Shown: positions 23,053 to 31,492, counted from the first letter of the stretch. The stretch: DNA of 32,423 nt from Acidimicrobiales bacterium (GCA_036491125.1 DASXCO010000116.1:1-32423); one strand, 5' to 3'. A program made the numbers and translations. The notes: a model not told the origin generated them from the sequence alone.

Positions 23053-23517
23053 TCAGCGCAGCGCCTGCTCGACGAGGGCCCGGTCCTCGGCGCTCGGCGT
23101 CGACCCTCGGTCGCCGCCCAGTCGACGGCGGCGGAAGACCACCAGTAGGGCGATCACACCGACAGCCCCGGCGACGGCGGGCAGGACCCACACCACGGCC
23201 GCCACCCCGCTCGCCGGCGGTCGCAGCAGGATCCCCGACCCGTAGCTGTGGACCAGATCGGTCTCGATGCTGCCGTCGCTGCGCCCCGCCTTCACCTGGT
23301 CGGTGATGAGCTGGCGGACGGCCACCGCCGTAGGGGCGTCCGACTCGGCCACCGACAGGCCGGAGCAGCTGGGGCAGCGCACGTCCTTGGCGATGCGGTC
23401 GACCCGCTGGCTGACGGTCTCGGAGCCCGATCGGGCGCTGGACCCGATGACCAGGGCGACGGCCAGGACGAGGGCCATCATGATCCACGGGAGCCACCGC
23501 CGGCCCTGGGCGCCCAC
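23053..23517 (-). CDS. ccmH: CcmH/CycL thiol oxidoreductase subunit
   Basis: 154 residues from GTG 23517, one base after the ccmG stop (ATG 23481 is an alternative). A membrane helix (WIMMALVLAVALVIGSSA) is followed by the CcmH domain with VRCPSCSGLSVAESDAP, the RCxxC active site that reduces apocytochrome CxxCH, then VRQLITDQVKAGRSDGSIETDLVHSYGSGILL, a three-helix bundle. A second membrane helix (VWVLPAVAGAVGVIALLVVF) and a basic cytoplasmic tail complete the usual topology. The length fits stand-alone CcmH. It should hand reduced apocytochrome to CcmF. Confidence 0.93.
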   Translation of the reverse strand: MGAQGRRWLPWIMMALVLAVALVIGSSARSGSETVSQRVDRIAKDVRCPSCSGLSVAESDAPTAVAVRQLITDQVKAGRSDGSIETDLVHSYGSGILLRPPASGVAAVVWVLPAVAGAVGVIALLVVFRRRRLGGDRGSTPSAEDRALVEQALR

Positions 23518-23518
23518 C

Positions 23519-24145
23519 TCAGGCCCCCTCGGCCCGGGCGCGCGACAGCACCTGGTCGAGATCGGTGGCCTTGACGGCCCCGACGAGCCGGGCCACCACC
23601 AGACCGTCGGGCGCCACCACGAAGGTCTCGGGCGGGCCCCGCACGCCGTAGGCGAGCGCGACCTGGCCGCCGGGGTCCGCCACCGCCGGCCAAGCGGCGC
23701 CGGTGCTGGAGAGGAAGTGCGCGGCGCTGGTGCTGCGGTCGGCGAAGACGACACCAAGCACCTGGGCGTCACCGACGGCCCGATGCTGGTAGGCGAACTG
23801 CACCAGCTCGCTCTCCTCGACCTGGCACGGCGGGCACCAGCTGGCGAAGAAGTTCACCACGACGAAGCGACCGCGCATGGCGGACAGGTCGACCGAGCCT
23901 CCGGTCAACGCCGGACCACCGACATCGGGCGCCGGCTTGCCCAGCAGCGGGCTGGCGGCCGCCGTGGAGCTGGCGGATGGACGGGTCGCCAACACGCCAA
24001 CCAGCACACCGACCACCACCGCCACGGCGAGCGCGGCGGCCAGCACCGCCCGAGGACGGCGACGACGGGGGAGGTGGTCGGGCGACGCATCGGGCGACGG
24101 CGCATCGGGCGACGGCGCATCGGGCGACGTCACCGGCGGTGTCAC
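23519..24145 (-). CDS. ccmG: CcmG/DsbE/ResA-type membrane thioredoxin
   Basis: 208 residues from GTG 24145, overlapping the ccmF stop (GTGA). The N-terminus has a SPDAP pentapeptide repeat (from 15-bp DNA repeats), then a membrane helix (about 32-52, AVLAAALAVAVVVGVLVGVL). An extracytoplasmic thioredoxin domain follows, with GKPAPDVGGPAL, VVVNFFASWCPPCQVEESEL (active site CPPC) and a late GPPETFVVAPDG with the cis-Pro. It feeds reductant to CcmH/apocytochrome. It is positioned between ccmF and ccmH as in System I operons. Confidence 0.94.
   Translation of the reverse strand: MTPPVTSPDAPSPDAPSPDASPDHLPRRRRPRAVLAAALAVAVVVGVLVGVLATRPSASSTAAASPLLGKPAPDVGGPALTGGSVDLSAMRGRFVVVNFFASWCPPCQVEESELVQFAYQHRAVGDAQVLGVVFADRSTSAAHFLSSTGAAWPAVADPGGQVALAYGVRGPPETFVVAPDGLVVARLVGAVKATDLDQVLSRARAEGA
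24086..24129. repeat. 15-bp tandem repeats in ccmG
   Basis: Three near-identical units of CGCATCGGGCGACGG in tandem (the last 14 bases long) encode the SPDAP pentapeptides of the CcmG cytoplasmic N-terminus. The unit is a multiple of three, so copy number can vary in frame. Confidence 0.85.
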
Positions 24146-26232
24146 GACCCACCGCCTGACCCGGCGACGACCGGCTCGGGGTCGGGTTGGGACGCCTCGG
24201 GGGCGACCATCGCCGGCTCCGGCTCAGCCCCCCCGGCGGCGCGGCGACGACGCTCGGGCAGCGCCGCCATGACGGCTCCGAGGCCCATGACGGCTCCGCC
24301 GATCCAGAGCCAGGCCACCATCGGCTGGACGACGACCCCCACGACCGCGGTCCCGGCCTGCGCCGGCCCGAGGTTGGTGCCGGACTCCCCGCTCACCGCT
24401 GACGGTGCGGGCCCGCCCCCGATGGTGGCGCCGTCCGGGGGGTTGTCGAGGGTGAGGTACACGTCGCTGGTGAGGCTGCTGGCCACCGACGGCGTGCCGA
24501 TCCCCTCGGCGTCCGAACCGAACTGGCTGACCGCCGGGCGGTACACGGCGCCGTCGTCGACGCGCACCGCCGCCTCCAGCTCGCGGCGGTTCGGGTGTAC
24601 CACGCCGCGGGTGCCGAGATAGGTGAGCGTGTGGCCGGCAAACTGCGTCGACTGGCCGGGAGCCAGCCGTAGCTGGCCGCGGTGGCCGAAGGAGAGGCTG
24701 GCCGACAGGGCCACCGCGATCAGCACGACTCCGAGGTGGACGACCATCCCTCCGTTGGTCCGACCGACCAGCCCGCTCCACAGCGGCACACCCCGGCGAC
24801 GGGCTGCTCGCGTCGACACCAGGAGCTGGCGAAGCGCCGACGTGCCGGCGAACGCACCCAGGCCGAAGGCCAGCAGCACGGCGAAGCCCCGTATCCCGGC
24901 GACGACACACCCGACCACCACCAGCGTGCCCGCCCACGCTGGCCACTGGAGGCGGCTGCGGAGCAGCTCGCCGTTCGCCTTTCGCCACGGCAGCACCGGA
25001 GCCACCGCCATGAAGAACAGCAACGCCAACCCGATGGGCCTCGACATGGTGTCGAAGTACGGCCTCCCGACCGAGATCTGCTGGCCCTGCACCGCTTCGG
25101 ATAGGAGCGGGAAGACCGTCCCGAGCAGCACCACGAGGGCGAAGCCGGCGAAGAGCAGGTTGTTCACGAGGAATGCGCCTTCGCGCGACACCGGCGCGTC
25201 GATGCTTCCCGGCGCCCGCAGACGGTCCCCCCGCCAGGCGATGAGACCGAGCGCCGTCGCCACGACGAGGCCGAAGAAGCCCAGGATGATCGGGCCGATG
25301 GTGGACTGCGAGAACGAGTGCACCGACTCGAGGACGCCCGAACGGGTGAGGAAGGTGCCGAGGATGGTGAGGCTGAACGCGGCCATGAGCAACGACAGGT
25401 TCCACACCCGGAGCAGCCCGCGCCGCTCCTGGGCCATGACCGAATGGAGGTATGCCGTTCCACACAGCCAGGGGAGGAACGAGGCGTTCTCGACCGGGTC
25501 CCACGCCCAGAAGCCTCCCCACCCGAGGACCTGGTAGGACCACCATGCGCCCAGCACGATGCCGATGGTGAGGAACCCCCAGGCGAAGAGCGTCCACCGC
25601 CGCGTCTCGACGAGCCACCCCTCGTCAAGACGACCGGTGACGAGGGCAGCCACGGCGAACGCGAACGGGATGGTGAAGCCCACGAAGCCCAGGTACAGCA
25701 ACGGCGGGTGAAAGGCGACCAACGGGTGGTCCTGGAGCAGCGGGTTGGGACCCACGCCGTCGAGCGGTATCGCACCGGAAGCGGTGTGGAAGGGGCTCGC
25801 CGGTCCGAGCATCAGCCCGAAGAAGAAGGCAGCCACGACGAAGCACGTGAGCGTGGCCCATCCCACGATCGGGTCCTCCGCCCGACGCCGGAAGCGCCAC
25901 GCCATGGCCGCGATGTAGCCCGCGAGGACCAGCGCCCACAGCAGGATCGATCCCTCCAGCGCCGACCACATGCCGGTCACGGTGAACAGCAGCGGCGTCT
26001 CCCGGCTGTTGTTCTGGGCTACATAGGTCAGGGAGAAGTCGTGGCTGATCAGTGCGTGCTCCATGGCCCCGGTCGCCACCAGGGCGGCGACCAGCAGCAG
26101 CCCGGCATAGACGACACCGTTGCGCAGGGCACCGGGACGCCGGCGAACGAGCCCCACGGCGAGCGTCACCGCCCCGACCACGGCGGCCAGAAAGCCGAGC
26201 AGTACGGCGTCTCGCCCGATGGCGGCGTTCAT
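24142..26232 (-). CDS. ccmF: Haem lyase CcmF
   Basis: 696 residues with about 14-15 hydrophobic segments. The family haem-binding tryptophan-rich motif is intact: WGGFWAWDPVENASFLPW (238-255), with FHPPLLYLGFVGFTIPF before it, and TRSGVLESVHSF after it. A long C-terminal extracytoplasmic region contains RGQLRLAPGQSTQFAGHTL, then a final helix and a basic Pro-rich tail. CcmF with CcmH/I attaches haem from holo-CcmE to apocytochrome CxxCH. The start ATG overlaps the ccmE stop (ATGA); the stop overlaps the ccmG start. The length is normal for System I CcmF/NrfE. Confidence 0.96.
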   Translation of the reverse strand: MNAAIGRDAVLLGFLAAVVGAVTLAVGLVRRRPGALRNGVVYAGLLLVAALVATGAMEHALISHDFSLTYVAQNNSRETPLLFTVTGMWSALEGSILLWALVLAGYIAAMAWRFRRRAEDPIVGWATLTCFVVAAFFFGLMLGPASPFHTASGAIPLDGVGPNPLLQDHPLVAFHPPLLYLGFVGFTIPFAFAVAALVTGRLDEGWLVETRRWTLFAWGFLTIGIVLGAWWSYQVLGWGGFWAWDPVENASFLPWLCGTAYLHSVMAQERRGLLRVWNLSLLMAAFSLTILGTFLTRSGVLESVHSFSQSTIGPIILGFFGLVVATALGLIAWRGDRLRAPGSIDAPVSREGAFLVNNLLFAGFALVVLLGTVFPLLSEAVQGQQISVGRPYFDTMSRPIGLALLFFMAVAPVLPWRKANGELLRSRLQWPAWAGTLVVVGCVVAGIRGFAVLLAFGLGAFAGTSALRQLLVSTRAARRRGVPLWSGLVGRTNGGMVVHLGVVLIAVALSASLSFGHRGQLRLAPGQSTQFAGHTLTYLGTRGVVHPNRRELEAAVRVDDGAVYRPAVSQFGSDAEGIGTPSVASSLTSDVYLTLDNPPDGATIGGGPAPSAVSGESGTNLGPAQAGTAVVGVVVQPMVAWLWIGGAVMGLGAVMAALPERRRRAAGGAEPEPAMVAPEASQPDPEPVVAGSGGGS

Positions 26233-26672
26233 CGAGCGCTGCCGTCAGGCGCAGTCACCCGGCCGGGATGCTGCGCGATGTAGACGGCGGAGTGCTTGAC
26301 CATGATCTGGTCGCTGACGAACTGCTGGCCCGCGAAGTGGCCCTCGAGGACGACGGGGACATTCGGCTGGAACAGCTGGGGCGCTGACCCCTGGTTGACC
26401 ACCGGGACCTGGACGTCCTTGCTGGCGATGGCGAAGGCGACGTCGTTCCCTGTGGGTCGCACGGAACCGGGCACGACCACACCCTCGATCCGAAAGTCGC
26501 GACTGCCCAGCTGGGCGCGGGACGCCACCGCCTCGTCCGCCGTCTTGAAGTAGACGATGGAGTTGCCGAGACCCCGGTAGACCAGGAAGCCGATGGCACC
26601 GAGCACGACGATCCCGGCCAACCACAGCCGCCGGGAGCTGTGGATCCGGGGCCGCGCCCTCGTCAGCGCCAC
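26229..26672 (-). CDS. ccmE: Haem chaperone CcmE
   Basis: 147 residues from a GTG overlapping the ccmD stop by 10 bp. One N-terminal membrane helix (about 16-34, LWLAGIVVLGAIGFLVYRG) leads into the OB-fold domain with RIEGVVVPGSVRPTGNDVAF and FQPNVPVVLEGHF. The haem-binding motif is HxxxY: H127 and Y131 in VKHSAVYIAQHPG. The covalent haem attachment His is therefore conserved; this is not the CxxxY variant known from archaea and some Desulfovibrio. CcmE ferries haem from CcmC to CcmF. Confidence 0.95.
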   Translation of the reverse strand: MALTRARPRIHSSRRLWLAGIVVLGAIGFLVYRGLGNSIVYFKTADEAVASRAQLGSRDFRIEGVVVPGSVRPTGNDVAFAIASKDVQVPVVNQGSAPQLFQPNVPVVLEGHFAGQQFVSDQIMVKHSAVYIAQHPGRVTAPDGSAR

Positions 26673-26827
26673 CCGCGGGACTCCCGTGTCGCCGCCTCGC
26701 CGGCGTCACGATGGCGGGCTGGTCCGACGGCTCGCTTGATCGATCGCGCTCGCAGCGACATCCACACCGTGTAGGCCGTCAGGGTGACACCGACGACGGT
26801 GTAACCCGACTCCACGTAGCCGCTCAC
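26663..26827 (-). CDS. ccmD: CcmD-like small membrane protein
   Basis: 54 residues from GTG 26827, overlapping the ccmC stop (GTGA). A single membrane helix (about 7-25, SGYTVVGVTLTAYTVWMSL) ends in a basic cytoplasmic tail RARSIKRAVG, the CcmD pattern: very short, one helix, positive-inside C-terminus. CcmD helps release holo-CcmE from the CcmABC complex. It lies exactly between ccmC and ccmE, as in classic System I operons. Small-gene status rests on position, overlap and topology rather than sequence identity. Confidence 0.85.
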   Translation of the reverse strand: MSGYVESGYTVVGVTLTAYTVWMSLRARSIKRAVGPARHRDAGEAATRESRGWR

Positions 26828-27612
26828 CGGCTCGCCACCGGTTCGTCGATGACCACGTCGGCGTCGTCCGGGGAAACCAGCACCCCCTCTGCCGCCTCGG
26901 CCCGGCGTTCGGCCAGAGCCAGGGACAGACCCTCGGTCTCGAGCCGCTCCTCCAAGGTCTCGAGGCGGTACCGGTGCACGAGCAGCCAGGCGTAGACAAG
27001 GGTGAACGCACAGAACCCCAGGAGCATCGTCCACGCCATCGATCCGTGGACTGTCGGCTGGAGGCTCGGTGTGAGCACCGTGGCCGACTGGTGCAGCGTC
27101 CGCCACCACACCACGGAGAGATGGACGATGGGCACGTCGACCACTGCCACCAGCGCGGCGATCGCCGAGCGCTTCGCCCGCGTCTCCAGCTCACCCCCCA
27201 CCCGCCGCAGGGCCAGGTAGCCGAGGTAGAGGACCAGCAGCAGGGCTGTGGTGGTCAGCCGGGCGTCCCACGTCCACCACACACCCCAAGCGGGTCGACC
27301 CCAGATGGACCCGGTGACCAGCGTCAGCGCCGTGAAGACCACTCCGATCTCGGCCGACGCGCCGGCGAGGCGGTCCCAGGCCAGCGATCGGGTCCTCGGC
27401 CACAGGTAGAGCACGCTGGCCAGGGCGGTCACGGCGAACGCGAGATAGGCAACCCAGGCCACGGGAGGATGCACGTAGATCAGCCGGACGAGGTCACCCT
27501 GCACGACGTCGGGAGGCGTGACCCACAGGCCGAGGGCCACGGTGGCGGCCACCGCCGCCAGGGTGGCGATACCCAGAGCCCGCGTGGCGCGCACGGACGT
27601 GATCGACATCAT
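26824..27612 (-). CDS. ccmC: Haem transporter/handling protein CcmC
   Basis: 262 residues; the start overlaps the ccmB stop (ATGATG, so 27612 or 27609). Six membrane helices carry the haem-handling WWD motif [12 protein letters not shown] (109-120), an upstream [10 protein letters not shown] with H48, and [18 protein letters not shown] with the other conserved His, so the two haem-ligand histidines flank the WWD motif. The acidic C-terminal tail (about 229-262) looks like a lineage extension. CcmC loads haem onto CcmE with the CcmAB ABC transporter. Confidence 0.95.
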   Translation of the reverse strand: MMSITSVRATRALGIATLAAVAATVALGLWVTPPDVVQGDLVRLIYVHPPVAWVAYLAFAVTALASVLYLWPRTRSLAWDRLAGASAEIGVVFTALTLVTGSIWGRPAWGVWWTWDARLTTTALLLVLYLGYLALRRVGGELETRAKRSAIAALVAVVDVPIVHLSVVWWRTLHQSATVLTPSLQPTVHGSMAWTMLLGFCAFTLVYAWLLVHRYRLETLEERLETEGLSLALAERRAEAAEGVLVSPDDADVVIDEPVASR

Positions 27613-28277
27613 CCATCCTCCAGGAGCGGACCGAAGGCGATCACACCGACGGTCACGTAGATCACAGCGAAGACACCGAGCAGCTGGAGCCAGGCATTGC
27701 CATCGGCGGGAGTGCCCGAGAGCGCCGCCTCCCAGGCCCGGGTGGCGCCCAGCAGCACCGGCGCCACCACGGGAAGCAGCAGGAGCGGCAACAACGTCTC
27801 ACGGACTCGAAGGCCGGCTGCCAGCACTCCGTACACGGTGCCGGCAGCAGCCAGGCCCACCGTGGCAGTCGAGGTCGAGCCCAGGAGCAACAGCGCCCCG
27901 TGCAGGTGCGAGCCGTAGAGCACCACGATGCCGGCGGCCAGGAGGGCCTCGAGCACCAGCAGCTGGACGACGACGGCAGCCGCCTTGCCGAGAAAGATCC
28001 CGGCCGGATCGAGACCCGAGAGACGGAGGCCGTCGCGCGCCGAGTCGGCCGCTTCCATCGCAAAGCTGCGTTGCACCGCCAGCAACGAGCACAACAGCAC
28101 CGCCACCCAGAAGAGCCCGGCGGTCGCCCTGGTCAACACGCCCCGGCTCGGGTCCAGTGCGAAGGCGAACAGCACGAGCACCACCAGGGCGAACGGCGCG
28201 ACCTGGTTCGTGGCGACGCGCGAGCGGAGCTCGACTCTGAGGTCCTTGCCGGCCACGAGCAGCGCGTCACGCCACAT
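27609..28277 (-). CDS. ccmB: ABC transporter permease CcmB
   Basis: 222 residues from ATG 28277, overlapping the ccmA stop by 11 bp. It has six hydrophobic segments with the CcmB pattern: an N-terminal DLRVELRSRVATNQVAPF, VLLCSLLAVQRSFAMEAADSA with the SARDGLRLSGLDP segment, LHGALLLLGSTSTATVGLAAAG, and RVRETLLPLLLLPVVAPVLLG, a typical CcmB helix pair. It is the permease of the CcmAB(C) complex needed to release haem-loaded CcmE. A frame extending further upstream overlaps ccmA in another phase and is not used. Confidence 0.93.
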   Translation of the reverse strand: MWRDALLVAGKDLRVELRSRVATNQVAPFALVVLVLFAFALDPSRGVLTRATAGLFWVAVLLCSLLAVQRSFAMEAADSARDGLRLSGLDPAGIFLGKAAAVVVQLLVLEALLAAGIVVLYGSHLHGALLLLGSTSTATVGLAAAGTVYGVLAAGLRVRETLLPLLLLPVVAPVLLGATRAWEAALSGTPADGNAWLQLLGVFAVIYVTVGVIAFGPLLEDG

Positions 28278-29007
28278 GGACCGGCTCCCCGGTCGGCGAC
28301 TCGGCCGGGACGTCGACGCGGCCGCGACCGGTGCCCTGCTCGACATCGGTCGCCGCGGCCAACGACTCCTCCCCCACGACCTGACCACCGGCCATCCTCG
28401 CCACCCTCCCGGCGATGGCCCCGGCGCGGTCGGTCTCGTGGGAAGCCAGGATGACCGTGGCACCGGTGCCCGACGCCGCCAGCACCGCCTCGTCGAGAAT
28501 GTCGCGCCCGGCGGCGTCCAAGCCGGCGTGGGGTTCGTCGAGCAGCCAGAGCCGCGGGGCCCGAGCGACCACGGAGGCGATGGCGACGCGCCGCCGCTGT
28601 CCAGCCGACAGCTTGCCGACGACCGTGTGGCGGAGGCGCCCGTCGAGGCCGAGGCGGGACAGGGCCTGGTCGACCGCGCCCTGATCGCCCCGCGCCGCCC
28701 GCACGATGAACCGGAGGTTGTCCGCCACGGTCAGGTCGTCGTAGAGGAAGCTGGCGTGCCCCAGCAGGGCCAACGAGCGCCGCACCGAGCGCCGGTCCTG
28801 ACGCAGGTCGTGCCCGAGGACGTGGGCCTCGCCGGCGGATACGGCCAAGAGTCCTGCGCACGCCCGCAGCAGGCTCGTCTTCCCGGCTCCGTTCGGACCG
28901 GTGACGAGCAGGATCTCACCGGAGGCTACGTCGAGATCGACGCCGGCCAGGGCCGGAAAGCGCCCCACGAGGGCGACGGCAGCACGGAAGCGGACAGCAG
29001 CGGCCAT
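28267..29007 (-). CDS. ccmA: ABC transporter ATP-binding protein CcmA
   Basis: 246 residues with a complete ATPase: Walker A GPNGAGKTSL (37-46), ABC signature KLSAGQRRRVAIAS (with LSAGQ at 133-137), Walker B LWLLDEPHAGLD (153-164) and a switch His in ILASHETDRA. The signature LSAGQ rather than LSGGQ is typical of CcmA. It is the first gene of the minus-strand ccm operon, with the promoter presumably in 29008-29067. A short acidic C-terminal tail follows the ATPase core. It powers CcmB. Confidence 0.94.
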   Translation of the reverse strand: MAAAVRFRAAVALVGRFPALAGVDLDVASGEILLVTGPNGAGKTSLLRACAGLLAVSAGEAHVLGHDLRQDRRSVRRSLALLGHASFLYDDLTVADNLRFIVRAARGDQGAVDQALSRLGLDGRLRHTVVGKLSAGQRRRVAIASVVARAPRLWLLDEPHAGLDAAGRDILDEAVLAASGTGATVILASHETDRAGAIAGRVARMAGGQVVGEESLAAATDVEQGTGRGRVDVPAESPTGEPVHVA

Positions 29008-29067
29008 GAAGTACGGGACGACATGCTACGGGTGAGGCCCGCCGCGCTTCCAAAGCGCCCCCGAGCA

Positions 29068-29107
29068 TGCTCGCGGCCCCCGGCGGGTCTCCGGGGGGCC
29101 GCGAGCA
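29068..29107 (-). terminator. Strong hairpin between the 29122-29625 gene and ccmA
   Basis: Left arm 29068-29083 (TGCTCGCGGCCCCCGG) pairs with right arm 29091-29107 over a 7-nt loop, with one extra G. No T-run follows on either strand. It lies 15 bp past the stop of the minus-strand secreted-protein gene, so it probably ends that transcript and insulates the ccm operon. Confidence 0.65.
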
Positions 29108-29121
29108 ATGGGGGAGTTGGC

Positions 29122-29625
29122 TCAGCCGGCCTTGAAGCCGCTGTCGATGATCCGGCGCGCCGCGACGCCGCCCTGCCGGTTCACCAGCCCGGCCTCGATG
29201 ACCTCGCTGGTCGCGATGGAGGTCGGAGCCTCCTTGGTCACCTTCTGGCCCTGGCCCTGGTACTTCGCGGCCTTGGTGGAGCCGGTCAGGCTGAACGTCG
29301 TCGAGTGCCCGTCGGGCTCGACCACGGTCATCGTGCCCTGGTTCGACAGCCCGCCGGTCGAGCTCACGTTGGTGACCTTGCCGATGACGTGAGTGCGGCG
29401 CTGCTTCGCCGGCTTCGCGGTCGGCGCGGGCGCAGCGGCGCCCGGGGTGGCCGGGGTCGCCGAGGGCGTGCTCGACGGAGTGTCGGCAAAGGCGACGGCC
29501 CCGCCGAGCACGCCGCCGGCGAGGATGGCCGAGGCCACCCCGACGCGTAGGGGGTGGTTGAAGAGCAGCTGCTTCACAGTTTGGTCCCAGGTCCTTTCCT
29601 GATCGGGTACGGGGGACATGCTCAC
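29122..29625 (-). CDS. Secreted or membrane-anchored protein of unknown function
   Basis: 167 residues; GTG 29625 or ATG 29619 could start it, both with weak ribosome-binding sites. A short cytoplasmic part precedes a hydrophobic segment (about 29-47, VGVASAILAGGVLGGAVAFA) ending at an AFA-like signal-peptidase site. A Thr/Pro/Ala spacer (about 49-75) follows, then a small beta-rich domain THVIGKVTNVSSTGGLSNQG, TMTVVEPDGHSTTFSLTGST and GQKVTKEAPTSIATSEVIEAG. The repeated short beta motifs resemble DUF5666-like domains, from memory. No catalytic motif is evident. It is probably exported, with no clear operon partner. Confidence 0.75.
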   Translation of the reverse strand: MSMSPVPDQERTWDQTVKQLLFNHPLRVGVASAILAGGVLGGAVAFADTPSSTPSATPATPGAAAPAPTAKPAKQRRTHVIGKVTNVSSTGGLSNQGTMTVVEPDGHSTTFSLTGSTKAAKYQGQGQKVTKEAPTSIATSEVIEAGLVNRQGGVAARRIIDSGFKAG

Positions 29626-29698
29626 CGAGCGATGTGTGGGACCCGCAAGGAGGATGTGAGCAGCGTGTGAGGGACCGTCCGGAGCCTGCTGGCCGCCG

Positions 29699-29911
29699 TC
29701 ACTGGATGACGGCGATCACGTCCCCCTCCTGGACCTGATCGTCGGGGCGCACCCGCACCTCGGCGATGGTGCCGCCGGCCGGGGACTCGACAGGGATCTC
29801 CATCTTCATCGACTCGAGGATCGCGATCGTGTCGCCCACGGCAACGGCCTGGCCGACCTCGACGTGCACCTGCCAGACGTTGGCCGTGATCTCGGCCCTG
29901 ACCTCTGCCAC
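29699..29911 (-). CDS. Biotinyl/lipoyl carrier protein, TB7.3-like
   Basis: 70 residues from GTG 29911, preceded by GGGAGGAGC; a longer start (29941) adds a poorly conserved tail. The fold is a biotinyl domain: VRAEITANVWQVHVEVGQAV, the attachment site ILESMKMEIPVE (K36 modified), then AGGTIAEVRVRPDDQVQEGDVIAV. MKM is the biotin-type signature, and the size matches stand-alone TB7.3 (Rv3221c, recalled). No carboxylase subunit is nearby, so its partner enzyme is unknown. Rv3221c sits beside pdtaS in M. tuberculosis as I recall; here it is about 18 kb away. Confidence 0.92.
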   Translation of the reverse strand: MAEVRAEITANVWQVHVEVGQAVAVGDTIAILESMKMEIPVESPAGGTIAEVRVRPDDQVQEGDVIAVIQ

Positions 29912-29973
29912 TCCCGCTCCTCCCGGCTCCTCGGCGGTCACGCACAGTACCCGGGCCGGCGGATGACACCATC

Positions 29974-30405
29974 ATGAGCACCATGGATGCCGACGAGATC
30001 ATCGAGCACTTGCAGCTGACGCCGCATCCCGAGGGCGGGTCGTACCGGCAGACGTGGCGCGCTCCCACCGAGACGAACGAGCGTGCCGCAGGGAGCGCCA
30101 TCTACTTCCTGCTCCGCCGGGGTGAGGTCTCCCGGTGGCACCGGGTCGACGCCGCCGAGGTCTGGCACTACTACGAGGGAGCCCCGCTGGAGGTCGCGAT
30201 CTCCACCGATGGAGCAACCGTGCGGCTGGTCGCTCTCGGACCCGATCTGGCTGCGGGTCAGCGACCCCAGTTCGTCGTGCCCGCCGACGCCTGGCAGCGC
30301 GCCCGCAGCCTGGGGGACCACACGCTGGTTGGGTGCACGGTCTCGCCCGCGTTCGAGTTCGCCGGTTTCGAGGTCGCCGACCCCGACTGGCAGCCTGGCC
30401 GCTAA
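29974..30405 (+). CDS. DUF985 (cupin_5) family protein
   Basis: 143 residues (or 140 from ATG 29983). The DUF985 signature is clear: IIEHLQLTPHPEGGSYRQTW at the N-terminus, AIYFLLRRGEVSRWHRVDAAEVWHYY giving cupin metal histidines, then a VVPADAWQRARSLGDHTLVGCTVSPAFEF segment. Some DUF985 members bind sugar nucleotides or small carbohydrates, but the function is not established. Cytoplasmic, single gene, divergent from the biotin carrier (62 bp between starts) and convergent with the sortase. Confidence 0.92.
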   Translation: MSTMDADEIIEHLQLTPHPEGGSYRQTWRAPTETNERAAGSAIYFLLRRGEVSRWHRVDAAEVWHYYEGAPLEVAISTDGATVRLVALGPDLAAGQRPQFVVPADAWQRARSLGDHTLVGCTVSPAFEFAGFEVADPDWQPGR

Positions 30406-30461
30406 CCAGCACCTTCGAACTACCGCCCGGCGATAGGAGACGTCGGCCCGTCACAACCTTC

Positions 30462-31337
30462 TCAGATGCTGGCAGGCAGCACCCTGCTGATGGCGGCGAA
30501 CAAGAAGAACAGGGCAGCGAGGAAGGCCGGAGCACCCAAAATGTAGACGAGCCAGCGGCGACGTCTGAGGCGGGTCGCAAGCCAGATTCCGACAGCCACA
30601 GCCGCGGTCGCCAGCCCCCAGGCGACCACCGGCAACGACGAACCGGTGTCGCCGGCCAGGGTGGGTGTCGCTCGACTCGGGCCGGCGGGCACCGTAGCGG
30701 TGGGCGTGGGAGGTCCGACCAGCGAGGCCTGGACGATGAGGCGGTGACTCGCGCTGTAGCGGGGAGTGCATGTCGTCAGCGTGAGCTCGTCGGTCCCAGT
30801 TGGCGCGACGACGGAGACGTCGGATGGCTCCACCACGAGCGATCGGCTGACGTCGTACCGAAAGGTGCCCTGAGAAGTGGTGACCATGACCGGGTCCCCC
30901 GGCACGAGGTCATTCAAACGAGAGAACGGGGCACCATAGGTGGTGCGGTGCCCGGCGATGCTGGCGTTGCCCGGTTGACCCGGTAAGGGAGTGCCCCGGT
31001 AATGACCAGGTCCTTGCCGAAGGTCGGCCGTGCCTGTGCCCTCGACGATTGCCTTGTCCAAACCCAGTTTTGGGATCGTGATGATTCCGACGGCACTCCC
31101 CTCGGGTGGCGGGCTCGGTGGAGCGCGGCCTCCGGTCACCGGTGGGAGACCCTCCGGCACTGACGTCGTGGCCGGACGTGTCGACTGCCGGCCTGAGAGC
31201 TGGTGCCGGAGAACATCCTGGCTGTGGGATTCCGACAGCCCGGTGCCCCACAGTTGGTAGGCGACGAATGCCAGCACCAAGGCGCCGAGGCCGATCATCA
31301 CGCGGCCGATCCCAGCTATCACCCTCCCCATTGCCAC
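30462..31337 (-). CDS. srtE: Class E sortase
   Basis: 291 residues: an N-terminal membrane helix (about 8-28), a Ser/Pro-rich linker (about 45-80) and the sortase barrel starting VGIITIPKLGLDKAIVEG. The catalytic triad is H130 (IAGHRTTYGAPF), C190 (LTLTTCTPRYS) and R199 (SHRLIV). The Y134 after HRTT and the TLTTC block are class E features, and two further helices (about 236-255, 262-287) form the unusual C-terminal anchor. Class E enzymes, such as streptomycete SrtE, prefer LAxTG signals; the neighbouring upstream gene ends in LAFTG. Its natural job is therefore anchoring that chaplin/collagen-like protein to the wall. Confidence 0.94.
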   Translation of the reverse strand: MAMGRVIAGIGRVMIGLGALVLAFVAYQLWGTGLSESHSQDVLRHQLSGRQSTRPATTSVPEGLPPVTGGRAPPSPPPEGSAVGIITIPKLGLDKAIVEGTGTADLRQGPGHYRGTPLPGQPGNASIAGHRTTYGAPFSRLNDLVPGDPVMVTTSQGTFRYDVSRSLVVEPSDVSVVAPTGTDELTLTTCTPRYSASHRLIVQASLVGPPTPTATVPAGPSRATPTLAGDTGSSLPVVAWGLATAAVAVGIWLATRLRRRRWLVYILGAPAFLAALFFLFAAISRVLPASI

Positions 31338-31492
31338 CTGGTCAAGCTAGGAGCGGCCCAACGGGTAGCGCCGGGGTCAGCCACGGTCGTAGTCGTCGTC
31401 GAATCCTCCCGAGTGATATTGGGGCGTCGCGGATGTGCCGCCTATTTGAGGCAATCGTCACTCGATCGAGGTGCTGTAGGGGCGGGCGGCCA
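31338..31492. other. Intergenic region upstream of the sortase
   Basis: Non-coding between the sortase start and the terminator hairpin of the repeat protein. It should hold the sortase promoter on the minus strand. The base composition is less GC-biased around 31410-31445 (AT-rich TATTGG and TATTTG), but I see no convincing hexamer pair. Confidence 0.4.

Noticed and set aside
28133-28861. A separate 242-residue gene overlapping ccmA/ccmB
   Set aside because: Out-of-phase Arg/Gly-rich shadow; ccmA and ccmB have complete family motifs in their own frames.
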